Assembly (NCBI GenBank): GCA_965368335.1 | Contig: CBDUMN010000121.1 | Span: forward strand, 1 to 9,230 | From: CBDUMN01 sp965368335 | GTDB taxonomy: Bacteria > Pseudomonadota > Alphaproteobacteria > Rhodospirillales > JAPHRK01 | DNA length: 9,230 nucleotides | Reading direction: 5' to 3' | Shown: positions 1 to 5,779 of the stretch, one piece after another | Numbering within the stretch: the stretch's first letter is position 1 | Layout: every line of letters begins with the position of its first letter | Made by a program: the position numbers and the translations under genes | The notes under the pieces: generated by a model | Seen by the model: the letters and a program-made list of their open reading frames with translations, nothing else | Databases searched by the model: none | Told to the model about the DNA's origin: nothing

Positions 1-28
1 ACTCCCACTCCCACTCCCACTCCCACTC
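1..28. repeat. ACTCCC hexanucleotide tandem repeat
   Basis: Four full copies of ACTCCC and a partial fifth stand in perfect tandem at the extreme left edge, so the array may continue outside the window. Because the unit is six bases, changes in copy number would not shift a reading frame. On the minus strand one frame reads alternating Glu-Trp, and on the plus strand one frame reads Thr-Pro. It may lie inside a coding region or be a simple intergenic microsatellite. Confidence 0.85.
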
Positions 29-91
29 AAAATCGGCTTCAATCGCAATATGACGCGGCGGACGATCTATCTCAACCGCGAAGAAAACCAT
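1..91 (-). CDS. Possible 5' end of a divergent leftward gene (partial, unidentified)
   Basis: A minus-strand frame opens with ATG at 91-89 and stays open for 30 codons to the window edge. It begins MVFFAVEIDRPPRHIAIEAD and then enters a Phe-Glu-Trp-Glu-Trp stretch made by the hexamer repeat. If real, it would be transcribed away from the M48 protease gene. There is no convincing ribosome binding site before the ATG, and two plus-strand frames are also open through the same bases, so the coding call is weak. I do not recognise the family. Confidence 0.2.
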   Translation of the reverse strand, partial: MVFFAVEIDRPPRHIAIEADFEWEWEWEWE

Positions 92-176
92 CGCTTAAAA
101 TGCGACACAGACAAACAGGATGTTTGTCTCGGCATTTGCCCGGGCCTCTATTTTTCGTATCATCGGTAAAAATCGG

Positions 177-1670
177 ATGAATCAATCGGGATATTTAACC
201 TTGCGGATCCAACGACGCTTTTTCCTGTTTCTTCTGCTGCCCCTTCTCGCCTTGCTTGAAGGCTGTTCGACCAATCCGGCGACGGGCGAACAGAATTTCA
301 CCGCCTTCATGTCGCAGGAGAAAGAGCTTGAGATCGGCCAACAGGAACACCCAAAGATTCTAAAAAATCACAACGGCGTCTATGAGCGGGAGACCATGTT
401 GCGCTACGTGGCTCGCGTCGGCAGCCTCCTCGCCTCCCATTCCGAACTGCCGGATCTGCAATTCCATTTCACCATCTTAAACGACGATATCGTCAATGCC
501 TTCGCCCTGCCCGGCGGCTATATTTACATCACTCGCGGGCTGCTCGCCCTGGCAGAAAACGAAGCCGAGGTGGCCGGCGTTCTGGCCCACGAAATCGGCC
601 ATGTGACGGCGCGCCACACGGCGCAGCGCTATAGCCAAGCCATGGCGACCAATTTAGGGCTGGCCGTGCTGGGTGCGGTGGTCGGCAATCAGGCGGTTTC
701 GCAAGCCGCCGGTTTCGGGGCGCAAGCCTGGCTACAATCCTATTCCCGGGACCATGAAATGGAGGCCGACCAGTTGGGCGTACGCTACATGACCCGCGCC
801 GGGTACGACCCCAAAGGCATGGAAACCTTCTTTAAAAAACTCGAAAAGCACAAACGCCTGCAATCCCTCATGGCCGGGAAGGACGGCAAAGAGGAATATA
901 GCCTGATGTCGACCCACCCGCGGACCAGCGACCGCATTCGTCAGGCCATCGCCCTGGCCCGCAAAAATGGCGCACCCGACGGCGCACGCCTGGGCCGCGA
1001 CGCCTATCTCGCCATTGCCGACGGCATGCTCTACGGCGACGACCCCAAGCAGGGGCTTCGCAAGGGCCGCGACTTCATCCACCCCGATCTCAATTTCAAA
1101 TTCACCGTGCCGCCGGGATTCAACCTGTTCAACAGCACAAGCAAAGTGTTGGCGAAAGGCCCCGATGAAGCGACGATCATCTTCGACCGAGCCGACCCCA
1201 AGCTCGACCATAGAGACACCCCGATGACCGTCTATATCCGCGATTTCTGGGTGCCGCGCCTCGCCGTCAACGGGTTGGAGCTTCTTTCAGTCAACGGTAT
1301 GGAGGCGGCCACGGCCAAAGCCGTAATTTCGACCGATAACGGCAAACAGGACCTCAGACTCGTTGCCTTTCGCCACCCGGATGCAGTGTATCGTTTCGCT
1401 TTCGTCACCCCGCCGCAAGTGACCGGCGCGCTGGAAACGGAATTCCGGCGCACGACCTATAGCTTCAACACCCTGACCGAACAACAACGCCGCAACGCCC
1501 AACCCCTGCGCATCGGCGTCATTTCCGTCCGTAAGGGTGATACGCCACAGAAGCTATCGAGCACTCTGCCTTTCGAGGAAAGGAAGCTCGAGTGGTTCGA
1601 ACTGCTCAACATGAACCTTTCCCACCGGGATCTACGCCCTGGCGACAAGGTGAAGGTCATCGCCCATTAG
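177..1670 (+). CDS. M48-family zinc metalloprotease, lipoprotein (BepA/YfgC-like)
   Basis: This 497-residue protein is predicted to be an envelope zinc metalloprotease of family M48, the group that includes BepA/YfgC, which act in outer-membrane protein quality control. An N-terminal basic segment (RIQRR) is followed by a Phe/Leu-rich stretch and a lipobox-like LEGC with Cys30, so the mature protein is probably lipid-anchored and periplasmic; Glu at the -2 position is unusual. The GCSTNPATG start of the mature protein is typical of the family. The zinc site is visible as HEIGH at 138-142, with the third ligand Glu194 in EMEAD. The C-terminus (about 450-494) has a LysM-like ending: VRKGDT, LNMNL and LRPGDKVKV. 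I chose the ATG at 177, because the upstream ATG at 120 adds 19 residues in front of a complete signal sequence and has no spaced ribosome site. Neither start has a strong one. Substrate is unknown. Confidence 0.9.
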   Translation: MNQSGYLTLRIQRRFFLFLLLPLLALLEGCSTNPATGEQNFTAFMSQEKELEIGQQEHPKILKNHNGVYERETMLRYVARVGSLLASHSELPDLQFHFTILNDDIVNAFALPGGYIYITRGLLALAENEAEVAGVLAHEIGHVTARHTAQRYSQAMATNLGLAVLGAVVGNQAVSQAAGFGAQAWLQSYSRDHEMEADQLGVRYMTRAGYDPKGMETFFKKLEKHKRLQSLMAGKDGKEEYSLMSTHPRTSDRIRQAIALARKNGAPDGARLGRDAYLAIADGMLYGDDPKQGLRKGRDFIHPDLNFKFTVPPGFNLFNSTSKVLAKGPDEATIIFDRADPKLDHRDTPMTVYIRDFWVPRLAVNGLELLSVNGMEAATAKAVISTDNGKQDLRLVAFRHPDAVYRFAFVTPPQVTGALETEFRRTTYSFNTLTEQQRRNAQPLRIGVISVRKGDTPQKLSSTLPFEERKLEWFELLNMNLSHRDLRPGDKVKVIAH

Positions 1671-1689
1671 TCTCCGCCTTTAAGCTCTT

Positions 1690-1711
1690 GCCTTGGCTGG
1701 CAAACCGAGGC
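1690..1711. other. Weak hairpin after the M48 gene
   Basis: GCCTTGG (1690-1696) and CCGAGGC (1705-1711) can form a 7-bp stem with one G-U pair and an 8-base loop, 20 bases after the M48 stop. No T-tract follows, so it is at best a poor intrinsic terminator. The rest of the 128-base gap before the next gene shows no convincing promoter. Confidence 0.25.
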
Positions 1712-1798
1712 ACCTTATTGCATTCACTTTTAAGTTGTCTTTTAGAAGGCCAACCGAGAATAAAAGCAAGAATGCTAGGGTCAGGACTCATTAATCTG

Positions 1799-2533
1799 AT
1801 GCAATTAAAGCGCTTTCTTACAATAGCCTTGTGTTTCTTTGTGGCCGTCCCCGCTCAAGCCGAAGAAGAGCCTTGGGTAATGCCGGTTCCGACGGACAAT
1901 CTCGCTCCTTTTAAGCATCGTAAAAATGGCGAACCAGGCGGCATCGAGGTCGACATCGTCAAAGCCGTTGCGGCCAAAACGGGAGCCGAGATTCGTTTCG
2001 CTCCGCTTTCCATCAGCCAGGGGCGCAAAGCCTTTACCGAAGGCCAAGTCACCGTCGATTGCTGTCTCAACGCCGTTTGGTTTCCCGACGAACAAGACAT
2101 GGCTGTCCAAATTTTCAGCGCCCCCGTCTACAGCCTGATGGAAATCTGGTTCTTCCCCAGGCGCAAATCCTTTCCCATCCGCTCGACCAAAGACCTCAAA
2201 GACAAGCGGGTCGCCGGGATCGAAGGGTTTCATTATCCTGGCCAAGAAGATTTCGGCCAAAGGGTCAACGGCAAGACTGTCGCCGACGTTCTGAATCTAT
2301 TGGTCAGCGGCAAGGCCGACGTGGCGGTGCTCGAGCGCCATGCGGCGAGACTGGCGATCCAAGAGCAAAACGCCGATGTCGAATTCGGCCCCTATTATTA
2401 CGGCGTCAAGGTCAGCCTCAGGCTCCACAAGTCATTGGAAAAGTGGCTTCCCAAGGTCAACCTGGCCATCGATGAATTGAAGGCTGCGGGACAGATCGAC
2501 CGGATCATCAAGGTCAATTCGAAAAAATATTAG
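1799..2533 (+). CDS. Secreted family-3 solute-binding protein, ligand unknown
   Basis: The 244-residue product has a textbook signal peptide (MQLKRFLTIALCFFVAVPAQA, cut before EEE) and should be periplasmic. The mature part fits the SBP_bac_3 two-lobe fold: PTDNLAPF near the start, GGIEVDIVKAVAAKTG at about 48-62, STKDLKDKRVAGIEGF at 129-144 (the usual 'dLkGk.Vgv' segment), and the GKADVAVLE segment at 171-179. The start at 1799 was chosen for the signal peptide; AGGA at 1783-1786 is a plausible ribosome site, 12 bases upstream. An in-frame ATG at 1772 would put nine residues before it. Family members that bind amino acids usually carry an Arg in the segment after the lobe-1 'D' region; here that stretch reads VDCCLNAVWFPDEQD, with no Arg and with two adjacent cysteines (88-89). 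No permease or ATPase gene is nearby, so it is an orphan. It may serve a distant transporter or a sensor. Confidence 0.85.
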   Translation: MQLKRFLTIALCFFVAVPAQAEEEPWVMPVPTDNLAPFKHRKNGEPGGIEVDIVKAVAAKTGAEIRFAPLSISQGRKAFTEGQVTVDCCLNAVWFPDEQDMAVQIFSAPVYSLMEIWFFPRRKSFPIRSTKDLKDKRVAGIEGFHYPGQEDFGQRVNGKTVADVLNLLVSGKADVAVLERHAARLAIQEQNADVEFGPYYYGVKVSLRLHKSLEKWLPKVNLAIDELKAAGQIDRIIKVNSKKY

Positions 2534-2991
2534 CGCGCCGAGCGCTCGAGCAGTTTTTCGATAAACTCTTGCGCCTGCCGCTGGATGCCCGGCGCGGAGC
2601 TTTCCCTGGGGCCCGCCACATTGAGAACTTGGATGGCGTTCTCGGCAACCCAGTCGCAGCAGCGCTCCAGCGCTTCGCCGTCTTTAGGATTGGCCACCAA
2701 GCAAGGCCGCCCCTGCTTGGCCGCCAATTCAACAGTCAAGCGGGTTCCACCGGTCAACGGCCCGGCGCAAAGCACCAGCGTCCCATCGCTCTCAATGATA
2801 TTGCGTTCCGTGCGTTGTGGGTAACGCGCCGTCTCGGTTTCCTTTAACGGATATTCTCCCGGGATGGGCCCATCTTCGGCGCGCCGTCCCTTGGGGCACC
2901 AACCGCCGCAAGAAACGCCAAGATAAAGGGCCGCATCGAGAGCGCCGCGATCAACGCCGGTCTGCCCGCCTGAAATAAGCTTTTCAATCAT
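2530..2991 (-). CDS. cpYpsA-related SLOG-fold protein ('putative molybdenum carrier')
   Basis: This 153-residue cytoplasmic protein matches the family named putative molybdenum carrier (PF12694), a cpYpsA-related branch of the SLOG superfamily of Rossmann-like nucleotide-ligand binders. Visible family signatures are GGQTGVDRGALDAAL (8-22), GWCPKGRRAEDG (30-41), RTERNIIESDGTLV (60-73), GPLTGGTRLT (77-86) and the late AGPRES (126-131). Length fits the family. The molybdenum name comes from homology and should not be read as proven function; binding of a nucleotide-derived ligand is the safer inference. GAGG at 3003-3000 lies 8 bases before the ATG, and the upstream gene ends only 3 bases away, so the two are probably one operon with coupled translation. 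Its TAA overlaps the convergent solute-binding gene's TAG within TTAG. Confidence 0.85.
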   Translation of the reverse strand: MIEKLISGGQTGVDRGALDAALYLGVSCGGWCPKGRRAEDGPIPGEYPLKETETARYPQRTERNIIESDGTLVLCAGPLTGGTRLTVELAAKQGRPCLVANPKDGEALERCCDWVAENAIQVLNVAGPRESSAPGIQRQAQEFIEKLLERSAR

Positions 2992-2994
2992 CTC

Positions 2995-3798
2995 TTAAGC
3001 CTCAAACCGTTCGGCGATGGTTCCGTCGGCATTGAAACACACGGCTTCCAGCGGGCCGCCAGCGCCGCACCGGTTGTCGAGCGTCGCCGTATGGGGGGAA
3101 AAACGGAAACCGCCTTTCTTGGAGTCGTATCCCCTGACGACCATGTCAAAACCGCAACAAGGGGCGTCAATCGCATCGAAGTCGCCGCCGCCCCACCAAA
3201 AACGATCTTCCTGATCGGCCAGCGACCGGGTCGGGTCGAGCCCCGCATTAACGAAGATCAGCCGCGAATTGTCCAGTAAGGCGGCGCGCTTTAGGGAACT
3301 GTAGAACGCGGTGTGCCCATCGTAGTCGCGCAGGGTGAGCCGCAGGCTATTGGTCCAGTGGGTCAGCCCCATGACGCCTTCTTCCAGCGCCGCCATGCCT
3401 TCGGCGGGCGAAGAACCGTAGGCTTCGAGCGTCGGACCAATCCCATGGCCGAGCATCCAGGCCAATACATCCTTGGCGTCGGCGCAGAACTGGATGGTCA
3501 AAAGCTTCTGCCACATCTCTTCCTGGCCGCCACGTAGAAAAACGATGCGGTTGGAATCGACCCCATCGGCCATCAGGCGACGGCGCATCAACAGTAACTC
3601 ATCGACGGTTTCGACGACCTGAGCCCCCCGCCCGATCATATTGCCGAGATAAACCAGATTGTCGCCGGGCTGGAAGTGGTCGGCAATGGCCTTGTTGATG
3701 GCCCGAAGGCGAACCGCGTCGCCATGAATCGAGGCGACCGCCCAGGTTCTCCCGTCACACTTCAGCGCGGCAAAGGCTTCGCCCATCTCCAACGTCAT
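2995..3798 (-). CDS. PPP-fold metallophosphoesterase homologue, probably catalytically dead
   Basis: The 267-residue protein aligns by motif order with bacterial Ser/Thr PPP-type phosphatases, but its catalytic motifs are degraded. GDxHG reads ASIHG (Asp replaced by Ser24; His26 kept). GDxxxRG reads GNMIGRG (Asp replaced by Asn53). GNHE reads GGQE (90-93). FVHAG reads FVNAG (His replaced by Asn184), and the late VHGHTP region reads VRGYDS (221-226). The scaffold survives: TLEAYG (123-128), GLDPTRSLADQ (186-196) and LDNRCGAGGPLEAV (240-253) match the usual TL.sYG, ..rPg.pL..Q and NRI.LDTGA..GGPL segments. The frame is intact, so this is a conserved-looking pseudoenzyme and not a decayed pseudogene. 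The start ATG at 3798 has only a weak ribosome site. It follows the carD terminator and precedes the SLOG gene by 3 bases. A regulatory or ligand-binding role is inferred only. Confidence 0.85.
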   Translation of the reverse strand: MTLEMGEAFAALKCDGRTWAVASIHGDAVRLRAINKAIADHFQPGDNLVYLGNMIGRGAQVVETVDELLLMRRRLMADGVDSNRIVFLRGGQEEMWQKLLTIQFCADAKDVLAWMLGHGIGPTLEAYGSSPAEGMAALEEGVMGLTHWTNSLRLTLRDYDGHTAFYSSLKRAALLDNSRLIFVNAGLDPTRSLADQEDRFWWGGGDFDAIDAPCCGFDMVVRGYDSKKGGFRFSPHTATLDNRCGAGGPLEAVCFNADGTIAERFEA

Positions 3799-3843
3799 GA
3801 TCCATTTCTAATGGCTATTACTATTTTGACGGGAGTCTAAACG

Positions 3844-3874
3844 AAAAAGGGCCCCGGTCCAAAGACCGGAGCCC
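3844..3874 (-). terminator. Intrinsic terminator of carD
   Basis: On the minus strand, an 11-bp GC-rich stem with one G-U pair (arms 3874-3864 and 3859-3849) closes a TTTG loop and is followed by five T residues (3848-3844). It starts 22 bases after the carD stop and should end carD transcription before the phosphatase-like gene. That gene therefore needs its own promoter in 3799-3843, where I could not find a strong one, or relies on read-through. Confidence 0.9.
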
Positions 3875-3896
3875 AATTAAGCATAAAGTTTTTTGC

Positions 3897-4403
3897 TTAT
3901 GCGGCCTTGTTCAAGACCTCTTCGAGCTTCTTGGTGGCTTCATCGTGTTCGATGCTTTCCACCGCGGCCAGTTCGCTGGCCAGACGCTCGAGGGCGGATT
4001 CGTAAATCTGCCGTTCGCTGAACGATTGGTCGGGCTGGCCGACGTTGCGGTAAAGATCGCGAACCACTTCGGCGATGGAGACCGGATCGCCCGAGTTGAT
4101 CTTGGCTTCATATTCCTGAGCACGACGGCTCCACATGGTGCGCTTGATGCGCGCCCGGCCCTTCAGGGTGACCATCGCCGAATCCATGATCTTGCGGCTC
4201 GACAGGCGACGCAGACCGGATTTATCGGCTTTTTGCACCGGAACGCGCAAGGTCATGCGGTCCTGCTGAAAGGTAATTACGAACAACTGAAGTTCGGTCC
4301 CACCGATTTCCTGGGTCTCAATGCCGAGCACCTTGCCTACGCCATGGGTGGGGTAGACAACGAACTCACCTTCATCAAAAGCCAGTCCTTTTTCTTTCGT
4401 CAT
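3897..4403 (-). CDS. carD: CarD/CdnL-family RNA polymerase-binding transcription regulator
   Basis: The 168-residue product belongs to the CarD/CdnL family, which binds the RNA polymerase beta subunit and stabilises open promoter complexes, often at rRNA and other growth genes. The N-terminal RNAP-interaction (Tudor-like) part is clear: GEFVVYPTHGVGKVLGIE (12-29), with LQLFVITFQQDRMTLRVPV at 38-56. The C-terminal helical DNA-binding part has the conserved Trp91 next to SRRAQEYEAKINSGDP (92-107), and RQIYESALERLASELAAVE (131-149). The ATG at 4403 was chosen because the family starts with a few polar residues before the GEFVVYP motif; GGAG lies 11 bases upstream. An alternative TTG start 33 bases further upstream adds residues unlike the family. 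Intrinsic terminators lie on both sides, so it is probably a single-gene unit with its own promoter and a long leader. Confidence 0.95.
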   Translation of the reverse strand: MTKEKGLAFDEGEFVVYPTHGVGKVLGIETQEIGGTELQLFVITFQQDRMTLRVPVQKADKSGLRRLSSRKIMDSAMVTLKGRARIKRTMWSRRAQEYEAKINSGDPVSIAEVVRDLYRNVGQPDQSFSERQIYESALERLASELAAVESIEHDEATKKLEEVLNKAA

Positions 4404-4546
4404 ACTTTCGTATTCTCCACATCCCAATTCGCCCAAAAGACGCTGAAAAACGCCTTCCCGACCCCGTCATACTGACCGGACGCCGGACGAAATGATCGAA
4501 TTGTCCACTCGGGCTTTTTGCCGGTCTCCTCTATGAACCGGCCCAT
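4400..4546 (-). CDS. Possible 48-residue leader ORF coupled to carD
   Basis: A minus-strand ORF starts with ATG at 4546-4544, six bases after a GAAGAAGG ribosome site, and ends with TGA at 4402-4400, which overlaps the carD start codon as ATGA. That arrangement is classic for translational coupling. The peptide begins MGRFIEETGKKPEW and ends FFSVFWANWDVENTKV; it has five aromatic residues in its last third and no domain I recognise. Codon use is only mildly like the neighbouring genes. It could be a real small protein, a leader peptide whose translation sets carD expression, or chance. Confidence 0.35.
   Translation of the reverse strand: MGRFIEETGKKPEWTIRSFRPASGQYDGVGKAFFSVFWANWDVENTKV
4520..4542 (-). 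other. carD leader hairpin B
   Basis: GCCGGT and ACCGGC arms (minus strand 4542-4537 and 4525-4520) form a 6-bp stem that a G-U pair extends to 7, around a 9-base loop. It sits just inside the small ORF upstream of carD. No T-tract follows, so it is not a terminator. Its arms share sequence with hairpin A at 4612-4636. Confidence 0.45.
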
Positions 4547-4611
4547 CGCTTGCCTTCTTCCCGGCAAAGGCGCGCGACGCCCACTTAAAAGCTGCCCCCA
4601 AACAGCCAAGC

Positions 4612-4636
4612 GCCGGTCCTCTTTTGCCGGACCGGC
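4612..4636 (-). other. carD leader hairpin A
   Basis: A perfect 8-bp inverted repeat (GCCGGTCC and GGACCGGC, 9-base loop) lies about five bases inside the transcript predicted from the extended -10 element at 4653-4648. A stem this near the 5' end could protect the mRNA. Its arms can also pair with those of hairpin B, which makes the two folds mutually exclusive with a long-range fold. Confidence 0.5.
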
Positions 4637-4647
4637 CCTTACCCCCT

Positions 4648-4676
4648 TTTATACCATAAATGACGACTCGGTTACA
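4648..4676 (-). promoter_or_regulatory. carD: Candidate carD promoter (extended -10)
   Basis: The minus strand has TGGTATAAA, an extended -10 (TGnTATAAA, with TATAAA at 4653-4648). At 17-bp spacing the -35 position holds TGTAAC (4676-4671), a poor match, as is common when the -10 is extended. The transcript would start near 4641 and give a leader of about 238 bases before the carD ATG. Confidence 0.4.
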
Positions 4677-4685
4677 GAGGGAATC

Positions 4686-4701
4686 TTTTGCAATTGCGAA
4701 A
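4686..4701. promoter_or_regulatory. Near-palindrome, possible operator upstream of carD
   Basis: TTTTGCAATTGCGAAA is a 16-bp inverted repeat with one mismatched pair. It lies about 45-60 bases upstream of the inferred carD transcription start. It also falls in the spacer of a second promoter-like arrangement: a perfect TTGACA at 4717-4712 whose -10 position (17-bp spacing) is only ATTGCA. The regulator, if any, is unknown. Confidence 0.3.
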
Positions 4702-4767
4702 GGCCCTGCTCTGTCAACAACTCTTTGAAAAAACGACTGAAATCAAAGCCCGCCTTCAAGAAACGAC

Positions 4768-4793
4768 AAAGGGCGGGAAAATTCCCGCCCTTT
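4768..4793 (-). terminator. Intrinsic terminator of fdxA
   Basis: Arms AAAGGGCGGGA and TCCCGCCCTTT pair perfectly over 11 bp with a four-base loop, starting 27 bases after the fdxA stop on the minus strand. The T run after the stem is short (TTT within the stem, then GTCGTTT), so it may be less efficient than the carD terminator. The near-symmetry means it could act on either strand, though no plus-strand gene runs into it. The rest of the 417-base gap between fdxA and carD holds the carD promoter and leader elements listed separately. Confidence 0.8.
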
Positions 4794-4820
4794 AAATTCG
4801 TTTCACCGAACCGCCGTCAA

Positions 4821-5156
4821 TCAGTTGCCCTGACCCGGCTTTTCGCTCAGCATTTCGAGCTTGCCTTCCCGGTCTTTCCACTCTTCGGCGTCGGCGGGCG
4901 GCTCGCCCTTACGCACGATGTTGGGCCATTCGGTGGCGTACTTGGCGTTGATCTCCAGCCATTTCTCCGTGCCGTCGTCGGTATCGGGCACAATGGCTTC
5001 GGCCGGGCATTCCGGTTCGCAAACGCCGCAGTCGATGCATTCGTCGGGGCTGATCACTAGGAAGTTTTCACCCTCGTAGAAACAATCCACCGGACAAACC
5101 TCGACGCAATCCATGAATTTACACTTGATGCAGTTTTCGGTAACGACGTATGCCAT
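4821..5156 (-). CDS. fdxA: Seven-iron ferredoxin FdxA ([3Fe-4S][4Fe-4S])
   Basis: The 111-residue protein is a low-potential electron carrier closely resembling Azotobacter vinelandii ferredoxin I. Its N-terminus, AYVVTENCIKCKFMDC, and the following VEVCPVDCFYEGENFLVI match that protein almost residue for residue. By analogy Cys9, Cys17 and Cys50 hold the [3Fe-4S] cluster, and Cys21, Cys40, Cys43 and Cys46 the [4Fe-4S] cluster; Cys12 and Cys25 are the extra cysteines also present in the model protein. The C-terminal extension (KWLEINAKYATEWPNI and on) is typical. A ribosome site GGAG lies 10 bases before the ATG. It is 35 bases downstream of the TerB-like gene with no terminator between, so the two are probably co-transcribed. 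Its electron partner is not evident here. Confidence 0.96.
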   Translation of the reverse strand: MAYVVTENCIKCKFMDCVEVCPVDCFYEGENFLVISPDECIDCGVCEPECPAEAIVPDTDDGTEKWLEINAKYATEWPNIVRKGEPPADAEEWKDREGKLEMLSEKPGQGN

Positions 5157-5191
5157 TCCAAAAAATCTCCGTTCTGTTCGCCGTTCGACGG

Positions 5192-5653
5192 CTAGTTTTG
5201 TTCCAATTTTTCCCGAACCCGCCGCTTGGCCAGTCCGCTTTCCTTATCTGATACGGCGATCAACCCGGCCACGCGCCGAACCAACGCCGCTTCATAGTCG
5301 TGGACTTCGCCGTCTGCATAGGCGACTTCCCACAGCATCTCGATAATTTTGCCCCGCTCTTCGAAAGGCATCTTGTCCTTGATCACCCGTGTAAAACCGT
5401 AAAGCTGGTGGCTTTGCTCCACCTGTTCTTCGGCGTAGCCGATCAGCTCGGAGCATTCCTCGCCCGACAGCCCGAACTTTTCTTCCAGCGCAATCAGAAT
5501 GACCGTGCGCTCGTCGTCATCGAAGTTGCCGTCCATAGTCGCGGCTTCCACCAACAGGCAGGCCGAGGCCAAGTGCAACTCGTCCGCAGCCAGCAGATTG
5601 TCTTCCGGCGCGCTCGACATACCGTCGAAAAGTTTTTTCAAGCGAGAAATCAT
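5192..5653 (-). CDS. TerB-family (tellurite-resistance TerB-like) helical protein
   Basis: The 153-residue all-helical protein resembles the TerB superfamily. It shows the two related acidic helical repeats expected: AATMDGNFDDDERTVILIAL (37-56), with Asp41-Gly42 and Glu48, and AYADGEVHDYEAALVRRV (111-128), with Asp114-Gly115 and Glu121. No signal peptide or membrane segment is seen, so it is probably cytosolic. Start choice is uncertain. The ATG at 5653 gives MISRLKKLF, like relatives that open with a short basic helix. An ATG at 5662 and a GTG at 5683 are in frame, and none has a strong ribosome site. Despite the family name, no other ter genes are present, so tellurite resistance should not be inferred. 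It lies upstream of fdxA and diverges from the DUF938 gene. Confidence 0.85.
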   Translation of the reverse strand: MISRLKKLFDGMSSAPEDNLLAADELHLASACLLVEAATMDGNFDDDERTVILIALEEKFGLSGEECSELIGYAEEQVEQSHQLYGFTRVIKDKMPFEERGKIIEMLWEVAYADGEVHDYEAALVRRVAGLIAVSDKESGLAKRRVREKLEQN

Positions 5654-5779
5654 GGCGCTCATTACCACATGGCATACGGTCACTCAACCCCAAGGAATTT
5701 AGGGATTTCGATTGCCTGATAGCAGTTGCCACCCTACCTTCACCTTGACCGTGGTTAGATATATAGGGACCGAGCCTCC

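Noticed and set aside
120..176. A longer N-terminus for the M48 protease from the ATG at 120
   Set aside because: It would place 19 residues ahead of a complete lipoprotein signal, and CAGG abuts the ATG with no spacing.
1..180. Plus-strand frame open from base 1 to a TGA at 178-180 that overlaps the M48 ATG as ATGA
   Set aside because: The overlap would suggest an upstream operon gene, but the encoded stretch looks random after the Thr-Pro repeat, and a competing frame on the other strand looks more protein-like. It was left unresolved.
732..1211. A 159-codon minus-strand ORF inside the M48 gene
   Set aside because: Shadow of the M48 frame, with no ribosome site or recognisable domain.
3878..3899. 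AT-rich hairpin (TAAGCA and TGCTTA arms) over the carD stop codon
   Set aside because: The stem is only 6 bp and weak, and the strong terminator just downstream explains termination.
3945..4475. A 176-codon plus-strand ORF opposite carD
   Set aside because: It mirrors the carD coding sequence, whose family motifs are unmistakable.
4518..5060. A 180-codon plus-strand ORF across the carD leader and fdxA
   Set aside because: It crosses the fdxA terminator and lies opposite the clear ferredoxin gene; the protein has no domain-like features.
5179..5193. Short GCCGT and ACGGC hairpin between the TerB-like gene and fdxA
   Set aside because: The stem is 5 bp with a 3-base loop and no T-tract, too small to call a terminator.
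5654..5779. Divergent promoters between the TerB-like and DUF938 genes
   Set aside because: TTCACC and TATAGG with 17-bp spacing exist at 5739-5767, but the -10 overlaps the ribosome site and would leave almost no leader. No better pair was seen on either strand.
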